A program made the translations under genes and the position numbers. This document shows positions 25,656 through 32,944 of a stretch of DNA of 64,000 nucleotides, in pieces. A model generated the notes under the pieces. That model saw nothing but the letters and a program-made list of their open reading frames with translations, was not told the origin of the DNA and ran no database searches. Every line of letters starts with the position of its first letter. Positions within the stretch are counted from its first letter, which is position 1. Source of the DNA: CAVQLX01 sp963811605 (lineage in GTDB: Bacteria; Desulfobacterota; Binatia; DP-6); NCBI GenBank assembly GCA_963811605.1, contig CAWESA010000001.1, forward strand, positions 1-64,000, in the 5' to 3' direction.

Positions 25656-27150
25656 GATCGGTCTCCGGTGAGGTCGAGAGGGCGTCGTAGGGGGCGAGCG
25701 CGTGCGGAGTGACGTGCAGATCGCGGACGCGGGGATCGTCGGGCAGCACGACGGCGAGCGGCGGTGGCGTGCGACGCGCCCGGAGCTGTTGATCGAGCAC
25801 GTGGGCGACGGCGGCCGCACTGACCGCACCTCTGCCGAGGGCTTCCGCGAGTGCGGCATCGAGCGCGGGCGCGCCGAAGCGATCGAGCAGGTCGAGCAGA
25901 CGCCGTGTTGCGCCGAGGAGCGGATGGCCTCGCTGGGCGAGGGCATCGATGAAGCCCGCCGCGTGCGAGCAGTGACTGCGGAGCCGATCGCGGCCGCGCA
26001 GCTCGTGCGCGGCCCGCTTGACGGCGGCGAGCGCGGCGAGGTGCGCCGGGTCTTCGACGGCCTGGCGGTGATCGTACGAGCGGACATGCCGCGCGAGCTC
26101 CGTCGTGCCATCGACGATTCGGACCGTGCGCTCGTCGGCGACGAGGGTGAGCGGGCGGCCGACGGCCTCGTGCGGGATCGAGTAATCGTTGCCGTCGAAG
26201 CGGACGTAGGGGGTCTTCCCGGAGGTGACCGCGCGCTGGAGCGCGCACGAAAACGGATGCTGCGGGAGCGCCAGGAGGCGGGGCCGTTCCTCGGCGAGCG
26301 CGTCCGCGACGGTCCGTCGCGCCGGATCCCCCGGCACGGGACGGCGGTGCGCCGTCTCGGCGATCCACGCGGCGAGCTGTCGATTGAGATCGGCGACGTC
26401 GGCAAACCGCCGTGCCGCGAAGAAGGCGTGCCGCAGGTACTGGATCGTTCGCTCGACTTTGGCCTTTTCGTTGCCGCGATACGGGGCACAGGGTTTCGGG
26501 GCGAAGTGGTAGTGCCCGGCCAGCTCGAGGAGCCGGGGGTGGTAGCGGATGTGGTCACCCATCCGTTCGAGGACGACGCTCTTCAGATTGTCGTAGAGGA
26601 GCGTGCGGGGAACACCCCCGAGCGCGTCGAAGGCGTCCACATGGCCGCGCAGGAAGCTCTCGAGCGATTGGTCGAGCGCGAAGCGCGCGTAGACGGCCCG
26701 GGACCACGAGAGCACGAGGACGAAGCAGACGAGCGGGCGGCGCGCGTGGCCGACGATGACTTTCCCAAAATGCCCCCAGTCGACCTGCCCCTGTTCGCCG
26801 GGCAGCGTGTGGAGCCGCAGATACGCCTCGGCACGCCGTGGTCGCACGGCCCGCACGTAGCAGCGGATCGCGAGCACGCCGCCCGGGTACCCGCGATCTT
26901 GGAGCATCGCGTGCAACCGGGTCGCCCGGAGACGTGGGTGGCGCTCCAGGACGTCGGCGATGAGGGGCTTGTACGGATCGAGCACCGACGACGGGACGCG
27001 ACGCATCACCGCCCCGACGAGCTGCTCGCGGTTGAGCGCCCGCACGACCGTCGTGTGGTGGACGCCGAGCTCGGTGGCGATCGTACCGACCCGCCAGTGC
27101 TCCGCGTAGTAGAGCCTCCGGATGCGCGCGGTCACCTCGGGCGTGATCAT
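25624..27150 (-). CDS. istA: IS21 transposase IstA (element B)
   Basis: A 508-residue DDE transposase. An N-terminal HTH (GTIATELGVHHTTVVRALNR) is followed by the DDE core: GQVDWGHFGKVIVG (Asp), RTLLYDNLKSVVLE (Asp), APYRGNEKAKVERTIQYLR (Glu), then TPYVRFDGNDYSIPHEAVG in the barrel domain. The C-terminus is acidic (ETDHDDDDEARSR). ATG 27150 is chosen because it overlaps the TGA of the upstream 123-residue gene as ATGA; an in-frame ATG 18 bases upstream is possible. It appears complete. Confidence 0.93.
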   Translation of the reverse strand: MITPEVTARIRRLYYAEHWRVGTIATELGVHHTTVVRALNREQLVGAVMRRVPSSVLDPYKPLIADVLERHPRLRATRLHAMLQDRGYPGGVLAIRCYVRAVRPRRAEAYLRLHTLPGEQGQVDWGHFGKVIVGHARRPLVCFVLVLSWSRAVYARFALDQSLESFLRGHVDAFDALGGVPRTLLYDNLKSVVLERMGDHIRYHPRLLELAGHYHFAPKPCAPYRGNEKAKVERTIQYLRHAFFAARRFADVADLNRQLAAWIAETAHRRPVPGDPARRTVADALAEERPRLLALPQHPFSCALQRAVTSGKTPYVRFDGNDYSIPHEAVGRPLTLVADERTVRIVDGTTELARHVRSYDHRQAVEDPAHLAALAAVKRAAHELRGRDRLRSHCSHAAGFIDALAQRGHPLLGATRRLLDLLDRFGAPALDAALAEALGRGAVSAAAVAHVLDQQLRARRTPPPLAVVLPDDPRVRDLHVTPHALAPYDALSTSPETDHDDDDEARSR

Positions 27151-27518
27151 CGTGCCGCGCTCCGCCACAGCATCCGTCGCACATCCGAAAAGTCTCCGAA
27201 GACACGGGCGGCGGGCTCGATCGGCACGGCGTCAAGGCGGACGCACACGACCGAGACCGCGTGCGGGCGCGTCATCCAGTCGAGGGCATCGAGCCAGCGT
27301 GGCGTGACGCAGAAAGCGCCCCGGCCGACCGCAGCCACCGCAACGCGGCACGGCCGATTCGTCCACAGCGTGAGCGCCTCGGCGAACGCCAGTGCGGCGC
27401 GTGGCTGCGCCGGGCCGTGCGGCAGTCGGGCCTTCAGCAGCGGAATCTCCCCGTCGTGGACCAAGATTCGGGTCGTCAGCGATCCCGGGGCGATCGCCAT
27501 CACCAGCGGTTCGGACAT
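27147..27518 (-). CDS. IS21-associated hypothetical protein coupled to istA
   Basis: 123 residues, unknown function: LVMAIAPGSLTTRILVHDGE, then AALAFAEALTLWTNRPCRVA and GAFCVTPRWLDALDWMTRP. A compact alpha/beta protein without known catalytic motif. ATG 27518 has GGAGGTG upstream and the TGA overlaps the istA ATG (ATGA), so it is translated together with the transposase. The coupling and its place inside the element argue for a role in transposition or its control. No family name can be supported from sequence alone. Confidence 0.75.
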   Translation of the reverse strand: MSEPLVMAIAPGSLTTRILVHDGEIPLLKARLPHGPAQPRAALAFAEALTLWTNRPCRVAVAAVGRGAFCVTPRWLDALDWMTRPHAVSVVCVRLDAVPIEPAARVFGDFSDVRRMLWRSAAR

Positions 27519-27840
27519 CGTCGGACACCTCCGTCGCGCCGCCGTCGTTCGGGACGGCGCGCGCGACGGCATCCATGCCCGATCGCTCACGCTCAGCGGG
27601 AGCGTGATGCGTCACTTTTTCTCGCCGCCGACTCCGGTACCGGTGCTGTCGGGCGGCGTGCGTTCGCCGTCCACGGGCCGAATCCTGGTAGCGCGCACCC
27701 GCCGCTCGCAGTGTGCCCTGGCGCATCTCCCGCGCGCAGCCTCGTCCGCAGTACCACTGCCCGCGATCACAGTGGCTGCAGAGGAAAAACACCTGCCCGC
27801 ACGCCGCCCGAGCGCACACCACGAACCGCAACGATTCCAC
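27232..27840 (-). CDS. Zinc-ribbon-like small protein of the IS21 element B operon
   Basis: Begins MESLRFVVCARAACGQVFFL, then CSHCDRGQWYCGRGCAREMR, giving Cys pairs spaced like a treble-clef zinc finger, followed by a basic stretch RRTHAARQHRYRSRRREKVT. Small proteins of this Cys-rich, basic design often lie upstream of IS21-type transposases (from memory, not checked). Reading continues to a stop at 27232, overlapping the 123-residue gene by 287 bases in another frame; the part beyond about residue 80 looks like low-complexity out-of-frame sequence, so the real product may be shorter if a frameshift has removed the natural stop near 27600. Confidence 0.6.
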   Translation of the reverse strand: MESLRFVVCARAACGQVFFLCSHCDRGQWYCGRGCAREMRQGTLRAAGARYQDSARGRRTHAARQHRYRSRRREKVTHHAPAERERSGMDAVARAVPNDGGATEVSDDVRTAGDGDRPGIADDPNLGPRRGDSAAEGPTAARPGAATRRTGVRRGAHAVDESAVPRCGGCGRPGRFLRHATLARCPRLDDAPARGLGRVRPP

Positions 27841-27993
27841 GCGTCCCTGCCACCGGCGGCCGGTGGAGTGGACGCGGTCACGGACTCATGCGACAACGAC
27901 CGCGGCTGCTACGCGTCCCTGCGTCTCAGCCGGAGGGCTCGGAGATACCGCTCCGGGCCCTCGCTCTTTGGGCTGCCTGCTGTGCCGCGCCCT

Positions 27994-28614
27994 CTACCGC
28001 AGGGACGGCCCGCAGCAAACAGGCTCAGGATCGAACGACGACCTCACGTCGAGAATCCTGCGCTTCTCGGCGATCGCCAACAGGTGGCTCTCCACCGTGC
28101 GAACGCTGATGCGCAGCGCCGCCGCGATCGCCTTGGAACTCCGCCCGACGGCCAGCAGCTTCATGACCTCGAGCTCGCGCGGGGTGAGCTGGGCGATGCG
28201 ATCCGCCACCGCCGCGCCTTGCGTCGCCACGTCACGTGCGCGCCGATCGACGTCGATGGCCTCGCGAATGCGCGCAATCAGCTGCTTCGGAGGCACGGGC
28301 TTCCGGAGGAAGTCGATGGCGCCGCCTTTGAGCGCCCGTACAGAGGTCGGAACGTCGGCGTACCCGGTCATCACGATGATGGGGAGCGTGGCGTTTCGCT
28401 TGCGCAGCTCGTCTTGCAGATTCAGACCGCTATCCCCCCGAAGACGGACGTCCAGGACGAGGCAGCCAGGGCGCTCCGCGTCGAAGGCCGCGAGGAATTC
28501 CGCGGCGGACGCATAGGTGGCGACCGCTAGACCCTCCGCCTCGACGAGCGCCTGCAGCGATTTGCGGACGGCCGGATTGTCGTCGACCACGAAGACCGTC
28601 GGGACTGCTGTCAT
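27994..28614 (-). CDS. FixJ/NarL-type response regulator, odd C-terminus
   Basis: About 206 residues. Receiver domain: TVFVVDDNPAVRKSLQALVE (acidic pair), CLVLDVRLRGDSGLNLQDEL (phosphoacceptor Asp), PIIVMTGYADVPTSVRALKG (Thr) and IDFLRKPVPPKQLI (Lys). The LuxR-type HTH starts with LTPRELEVMKLLAVGRSSKA and ISVRTVESHLLAI but then leaves the family pattern (EKRRILDVRSSFDPEPVC), so the last helix is probably replaced, perhaps by insertion of IS21 element B just downstream. ATG 28614 has GAGGG before it. No partner histidine kinase is seen. DNA binding may be impaired. Confidence 0.85.
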   Translation of the reverse strand: MTAVPTVFVVDDNPAVRKSLQALVEAEGLAVATYASAAEFLAAFDAERPGCLVLDVRLRGDSGLNLQDELRKRNATLPIIVMTGYADVPTSVRALKGGAIDFLRKPVPPKQLIARIREAIDVDRRARDVATQGAAVADRIAQLTPRELEVMKLLAVGRSSKAIAAALRISVRTVESHLLAIAEKRRILDVRSSFDPEPVCCGPSLR

Positions 28615-28974
28615 GTCGATCCCTCGCCCCTTCTGACACGGGACCAAGGGGCAGAACCAGTCGGACCCTCCTTGTCGCACACGATTTCGCGAGCAACCGT
28701 TCCGCATGGACGCCAACGCGTGACCCTATCGCTCGTGAAGATCGCGACGATTGCACCCCGTGCTGAGGGAGCAGACGCGGGTGTCGCCTCGGGCGGCGCA
28801 CTCGTGGGAGGCTCCCGAGCGCCTACGTAGTTCCACGCTCGTACATCTCCGAGTAGGCGAGCTCCACGGCACTTGGATAGGCAGGGGAGGCCAATTGATT
28901 GTCTGGATCATTCACCCGGTCCCCAAGGCTACCGACCGATTCCGCACCCGCCACCCCGTGTCCCACCCGAGCCA
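28615..28974. other. Intergenic region upstream of the response regulator
   Basis: About 360 bp of lower coding signal. No convincing ORF, RNA gene or repeat copy. It ends at the hairpin at 28975-29004. Confidence 0.4.
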
Positions 28975-29004
28975 GGCGCCCCGTCGGCTGACTGACGGGG
29001 CGCC
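28975..29004 (-). terminator. Hairpin, probable terminator of the DUF1566-like remnant
   Basis: A perfect 11-bp stem, GGCGCCCCGTC with GACGGGGCGCC, and an 8-base loop. It lies 30 bases after the minus-strand stop at 29034. No T-run. Confidence 0.5.
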
Positions 29005-29033
29005 CCCCGCCCGGACCGGCGCTCGTGTCGGCG

Positions 29034-29310
29034 TCATGCTGCCGCGACACCTATGCCCGGCAATCGCCAGCGCCCCGCGTCGTCGATCATCAGGGCTTGG
29101 CAGTAGGCGCCCGCCTTGTACCAGTCGAGCCCCACACCGTCGTCGTGACGGGTCCACTCGAGCCCGGTTCGGCCGTCGCGTACCACCGCGGCCCCGAGCA
29201 CGACGAATCGGGGGCCTGGGGCGCGTCGGCCGGGGCGACGTGCATGCAGCGGCCCACAGTAGCGACGTCAGCAGGGTCCGGACGTTCGTGCGTCGCGTGG
29301 CCCGGCGTTC
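29034..29310 (-). pseudogene. Frameshifted lipoprotein remnant with a DUF1566 (Lcl)-like domain
   Basis: On the minus strand NVRTLLTSLLWAAACTSP reads as a lipoprotein signal with lipobox WAAAC. A shift in the C-run near 29215-29250 leads to RFVVLGAAVVRDGRTGLEWT, GVGLDWYKAGAYCQALMIDD and AGRWRLPGIG before a stop at 29034. The pattern D-G-x-T-G-L-x-W ... W-Y-x-A ... Y-C-x-x-L ... W-R-L-P is the DUF1566/Lcl C-lectin-like domain of secreted proteins. The domain normally extends beyond WRLP, so the 3' part is short. No good start codon was found. Confidence 0.5.
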
Positions 29311-29568
29311 GTAGCGAAGTATCGGCGCGCCCGTCTGCTGTCGACTACGCGCGGTAGAACCCGTGCGTAGTACCCCGGGCTTACGGTGCTGCCATACCTT
29401 CTTGTACATTGAGGGAGTGCAAGTCAGTGGATCGCGTACAAAAGGTAGGTGGGTCTTGAACACAGCGACAATAAGTCAGTCCCTCTATGACTGCATGCCG
29501 GACAGTCAGAAGACGGCCAATAGCGTATTTCGCAGCCGCGTGCTCGCCGCAGCACAAAGGAGCACGTG

Positions 29569-29826
29569 ATGCGCGCCAGGATCGCCTTGGCGATGGCTTT
29601 CGTGATCTGCGGAGTTGCCGCGGGTCCAGTGTTTGCCAAACACGGTCATCACGGTTGGAAACATCGTGGCCACGGGTGGCACGATCAGGGGTGGCATGAG
29701 GGGTGGTACGATCAGGGGTGGCACCGCCATCACAACGGTGGCTACTATTCACGCAGGCGGAACGTCTACACGCCGTATCGATCCCCCGGCATCGAACTCA
29801 ACCTCCCCTCGGTGAGTATCCGCTGA
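29569..29826 (+). CDS. Small exported His/Gly/Trp-rich protein
   Basis: 85 residues. ATG 29569 has AAAGGAG eight bases upstream. The signal peptide (IALAMAFVICGVAAGPVFA) is followed by a His/Gly/Trp-rich stretch with repeats of the type GWHDQGWHEGWYDQGWHRHH and a C-terminal NVYTPYRSPGIELNLPSV. No enzyme motif. Similar low-complexity periplasmic proteins are often metal-binding or of unknown role; metal binding by the many His is inference. It stands alone in the mobile island. Confidence 0.7.
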   Translation: MRARIALAMAFVICGVAAGPVFAKHGHHGWKHRGHGWHDQGWHEGWYDQGWHRHHNGGYYSRRRNVYTPYRSPGIELNLPSVSIR

Positions 29827-30071
29827 GGAGATCGCCAGGTTTCCCCCGTTCGTCTGACCTGAGAACGGCGACGAGCGGGTGCGTGGGGATCACTCCGGCA
29901 GAAGCTGCGGCGCGGGGGCGGGCGTCTCGTGACGAGATGCATCGGACGGGCCGAGTTGGGCGAGTATGCGGGAGTGGAGGGAACCCAGCGACTTGCTCGT
30001 CTGCTCCGCGTGCCCGCGCGAAGCCAACGCGACTCTGCGCCTTCCGCTGACTGCGACGCGCCTCCTGGCGG
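29827..30071. other. Short intergenic stretch before repeat copy D
   Basis: 245 bp with no supported gene on either strand. It ends at the head of the dispersed repeat. Confidence 0.4.
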
Positions 30072-30117
30072 CAGATAGCAGGTTCAACAGGGCGATCTGC
30101 GATCTGGCGATCTGCCG
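30072..30117 (+). repeat. Dispersed repeat copy D (head and octamer run only)
   Basis: 46 bp, CAGATAGCAGGTTCAACAGG followed by GCGATCTGCGATCTGGCGAT and CTGCCG. The tail present in copies B and C is absent. It cuts the 3' end of the IS91 transposase remnant. Confidence 0.85.
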
Positions 30118-30365
30118 TCCCAACGGGATCACCGTGCAACGCGCCGCTCGCCTCCGGCCCGCCGTCGGACGGCGGTGCGCTCGGCGGGACGGGCGGAGCG
30201 GCCGAGCCGCACGCGACCGCCGTGTCGGGACCGACGGGGTTGAGTGTGTCGCGCCCGTAGGCGACCGCCCGGGCGCGCCACCGACTGTGCGATGCCAGCA
30301 CACCATGGTACAGGACAAGGTTTATGCGCGGGCGCGGCGTGAGCGCCGCCAGCCGTTCGAAAAGC
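30118..30365 (-). pseudogene. IS91-family transposase, C-terminal fragment
   Basis: Minus-strand reading EALFERLAALTPRPRINLVL, then YHGVLASHSRWRARAVAYG, the well-known C-terminal end of IS91-type transposases (family pattern PPRxNLxxYHGVxAPxxxWR). It begins at the codon region where the N-terminal part at 32945-34157 stops (ELLEK), with the serine-recombinase cassette between. Downstream the reading runs into repeat copy D at 30117 without a natural stop. Confidence 0.85.
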
Positions 30366-30420
30366 GCCTCACAACACTTGGAACACGGAATCTCGGCGCA
30401 TTGAGTATCGCTGGCACCCG

Positions 30421-30861
30421 TTGCACGGTCGTGATGTCGCGGTGCGCTTCGAGAAGCGCGCGATCGCTGACCCGATCGCGCATTGCGTGGTGCCCGGCGC
30501 CGAACAGGAGAGCGCGCTCGAGATCCCTGCCTGGATGTTCGACCGCGCGCACTGCGCGGGCATGACGCTGGAAGCGCTCCCGCGTGTGCGCTGGGCGGCG
30601 CTGATGGACCTCGCGCGCCTGCTCGCCGATACCGTTCCCTCGTGCTCCGCACGGGAGGGAGGGGACGATGCCAGCAAGCGGGAAGCGACGTGCGACGCCG
30701 ACGTGGGACCAGCTGGAGCTCTTGGGGCCGCGCCCGCGGGTGCCACAGTGGCGGGCGCTCCCGGAGGGCGTTCGGAGCGAGGTGACCAGGCTGCTGGCGC
30801 GCCTGTGGCGCCAAGGGGACGGCGACATCGAGGCAGGACCCGACGCGGAGGTGGGCGATGA
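30421..30861 (+). CDS. Hypothetical protein of the serine-recombinase cassette
   Basis: Coding-like sequence RRIEYRWHPLHGRDVAVRFE, then IAHCVVPGAEQESALEIPAW and RAHCAGMTLEALPRVRWAAL. A first small gene of this kind (pattern HPLHGR ... E..A..IPAWM ... P...W.ALMDL.RLL) commonly precedes such recombinases (from memory). Coding character reaches back to about 30370, but there is no ATG: the first possible codon is TTG 30421, so the true start is unsure or was lost at the insertion junction. The last 65 residues overlap the next gene in another frame and are doubtful. Confidence 0.55.
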   Translation: MHGRDVAVRFEKRAIADPIAHCVVPGAEQESALEIPAWMFDRAHCAGMTLEALPRVRWAALMDLARLLADTVPSCSAREGGDDASKREATCDADVGPAGALGAAPAGATVAGAPGGRSERGDQAAGAPVAPRGRRHRGRTRRGGGR

Positions 30862-30865
30862 GTGA
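30668..30865 (+). CDS. Small hypothetical protein of the serine-recombinase cassette
   Basis: 65 residues: MPASGKRRATPTWDQLELLG, then VPQWRALPEGVRSEVTRLLA and LWRQGDGDIEAG. ATG 30668 follows GGGAGGGAGGGG. Its last codons overlap the recombinase start (ATGAGTGA), so the two are co-translated. The LPEGVRSEVTRLLARL core resembles the small middle gene found in this type of cassette. Function unknown. Confidence 0.75.
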   Translation: MPASGKRRATPTWDQLELLGPRPRVPQWRALPEGVRSEVTRLLARLWRQGDGDIEAGPDAEVGDE

Positions 30866-32927
30866 GAAGATCGGCCCTCGCCATCTCGCGCGCAAGGCGA
30901 TTCTGTACGTCCGCCAGTCGTCACCGGAGCAGGTCGTGCACCATGTGGAGAGCCAACGACTGCAGTACGCGATGGGCTCGAGGCTCCGCGACCTGGGGTG
31001 GTCCGAGGTCGAGGTCATTGACGAGGATCTCGGCCGCAGCGCCAGCGGCACGCGCGTACGCCCCGGCTTCGAGGGCATGGTCGCACAGGTGTGCCTGGGC
31101 CAGGTCGGCGCGGTCGCGGCGCGCGAGGTGTCGCGCTTCGCCCGCAACAACCGGGAGTGGTACCAGCTCGTCGAGATCTGCAGCATCGTGGACACGCTGC
31201 TCGTGGACCAGGACAGCGTCTACGACCCGCGCCACGGCAACGATCGGCTGCTGCTTGGGCTCAAGGGGAGTCTGAGTGAGTACGAGCTCGACTTGCTGCG
31301 CCATCGGGCCGAGGCGGGGCGCCGCGCGAAGGCGGCCCGGGGGGAGTTGCTGACCACGCTCCCGGCCGGCTACATCGCCGGCGACGACGGCGGCCTGTAC
31401 CAGGATCCGGATCGGCGCGTGCAGCAGGCGATCGCGCTGGTGTTCGACACGTTCCTCGAACTCGGCTCGGCGCGCCAGGCCTTCCTCCGTCTCCGGGAGC
31501 ACGGCATCGCGCTCCCAATCCGGTGGCGGGGCACCGTCGGCTGGCGGCTGCCCACGTACGGCATCGTGGTGCGTATCCTGCGTAACCCGATCTACGCGGG
31601 GATCTACGCCTACGGGCGGCGCAAGGTGACCCGGCGGCTCCGGAGCGACGGCCGCGTGCAGAAGACTCAGCGCGTCCAGCCGGGCCGCGCGTGCGACGTC
31701 TTGATCACGAACCACCACGAGGGCTACATCTCCGCGGACATCTTCGAGCAGATCCAGCGGACGATGGACGGCAACGCCGCAAGCTCGCACCGCCCCGGCG
31801 CCCCGAAGGCGGGGGTGGCCCTGCTGGCTGGGCTGCTGCGCTGCCGGCGGTGCGGGCACAAGCTGCACACCAGCTACGGAGGCCGGCCGCTGGTGCAGCG
31901 GTACCGGTGCGACCGCGCACGCACCGGGGACGGGCGGCTGGCCTGCCTGAGCTTCGGGGGAACGGCCGTCGATGCCATGGTCGCGGCTGAAATCCTGCGG
32001 GTCGTGGAACCCGCCGCGATCGAGGCGGCGGCGCAGGCGGCGCGCGAGGTGGCCACGGAGCACCACCAGATCGTCGAGGCGCTGCGCCTCGAACTCGAGG
32101 CCGTCCGGTATACGGCCGACCGGGCGCGGCGACAGTACGACCAGGTCGAGCCGGAGAACCGCCTGGTCGCGGCCGAACTGGAGGCGCGCTGGAACGTGGC
32201 GCTGGTGCAGGTGGCCGAGGTCGAGAAGCGGCTCGAGAGCGCGCGGACCCGCGAGCCGGCACCCGCTGCCTCCCCGCCCGACGTGCGTCATTTGCGCGGC
32301 GATCTGCAGCGCATCTGGAACGCTCCCGACACCGACGTGCGGCTCAAGAAGCGGATCGCGCGTACGCTGATCGAGGATATCCTCGTCGACGTGGACGCCG
32401 CGGCAGGGATCCTCGAGCTGCTCATCCACTGGAAGGGAGGCGTGCACACGGAGCTGCGCGTCCGGCGGCGCCGGCGAGGCGAGCACGGCAGCACGACCTC
32501 GGCGGACATCGTCGAGGCCATCCGGGGGTTGGCGCTCGTCTGCCCGGATGCGTTCATCGCGCTCGTCCTCAATCGCCATGGCCGAACGACCGGCCTGCAC
32601 AACCCGTGGTCGGCGGGACGCGTCACCTCGCTGCGCAAGAGCCATCGCATCCCGGCGTACTCGGAGCAGCGACAGCGCGACGAAGGGTGGATGAACCTGA
32701 CGCAAGCGGCCGCGCACCTCGGCGCCGCTCTGGCCACGGTACGCACGGCCATCGAGGGACGACACCTCACCGCGCTGCACCCTCTTGCTGACGGCCCGTG
32801 GATCGTGCGCCGCGACGAGCTCGATCGCCCCGAGGTCCGTGCGCACTTCGCGCGCCTCCGACGCTCAGGAACCCGGCGGGAAGCAGGGTCGGTCACGGAC
32901 CAGAATCCAACCCTTCCGGGGCTTTGA
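30858..32927 (+). CDS. Large serine recombinase
   Basis: A 689-residue site-specific recombinase. The resolvase catalytic domain begins KAILYVRQSSPEQVVHHVES with nucleophile Ser at residue 21 (YVRxS), then REVSRFARNNREWYQLVEIC and GSLSEYELDLLRHRAEAGRR. The Recombinase domain (LPAGYIAGDDG ... GIVVRILRNPIYAGIYAYG) is followed by a zinc ribbon (LLRCRRCGHKLHTSYGG ... RYRC), a coiled coil at about 400-465 and a C-terminal HTH-like region (WMNLTQAAAHLGAALATVRT). All expected parts of a transposon-type large serine recombinase are present. Start ATG 30858 overlaps the upstream gene. Likely functional and the mover of this cassette. Confidence 0.95.
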   Translation: MSEKIGPRHLARKAILYVRQSSPEQVVHHVESQRLQYAMGSRLRDLGWSEVEVIDEDLGRSASGTRVRPGFEGMVAQVCLGQVGAVAAREVSRFARNNREWYQLVEICSIVDTLLVDQDSVYDPRHGNDRLLLGLKGSLSEYELDLLRHRAEAGRRAKAARGELLTTLPAGYIAGDDGGLYQDPDRRVQQAIALVFDTFLELGSARQAFLRLREHGIALPIRWRGTVGWRLPTYGIVVRILRNPIYAGIYAYGRRKVTRRLRSDGRVQKTQRVQPGRACDVLITNHHEGYISADIFEQIQRTMDGNAASSHRPGAPKAGVALLAGLLRCRRCGHKLHTSYGGRPLVQRYRCDRARTGDGRLACLSFGGTAVDAMVAAEILRVVEPAAIEAAAQAAREVATEHHQIVEALRLELEAVRYTADRARRQYDQVEPENRLVAAELEARWNVALVQVAEVEKRLESARTREPAPAASPPDVRHLRGDLQRIWNAPDTDVRLKKRIARTLIEDILVDVDAAAGILELLIHWKGGVHTELRVRRRRRGEHGSTTSADIVEAIRGLALVCPDAFIALVLNRHGRTTGLHNPWSAGRVTSLRKSHRIPAYSEQRQRDEGWMNLTQAAAHLGAALATVRTAIEGRHLTALHPLADGPWIVRRDELDRPEVRAHFARLRRSGTRREAGSVTDQNPTLPGL

Positions 32928-32944
32928 CGAAATCAAGCACCATG

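Larger units (their letters stand above)
25141..27840 (-). mobile_element. IS21-family element B with two extra genes (istB end lost)
   Basis: A four-gene minus-strand operon: a zinc-ribbon-like protein, a 123-residue protein coupled to istA, istA, and an istB cut by the RIT element. Its istA and istB proteins are clearly different from those of element A, so this is a second IS21 lineage and not the other half of element A. The outer left end lies upstream of 27840 and was not located. Confidence 0.75.
30366..32944 (+). mobile_element. Serine-recombinase cassette inserted in an IS91 transposase gene
   Basis: Three overlapping plus-strand genes (30421-30861, 30668-30865, 30858-32927) lie between two pieces of one minus-strand IS91-type transposase. 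The left boundary is near 30366, the right between 32928 and 32955; no obvious terminal repeats. Large serine recombinases insert by short core exchange without inverted repeats, which fits. Confidence 0.7.

Noticed and set aside
19591..27840. One single IS21 element split by the RIT element
   Set aside because: The two istA/istB pairs are different proteins and both istB pieces are N-terminal halves facing each other, so they cannot be one interrupted element.
25702..28530. 942-residue plus-strand ORF across IS21 element B
   Set aside because: Antisense to istA, the coupled gene and the regulator, all of which have clear motifs.
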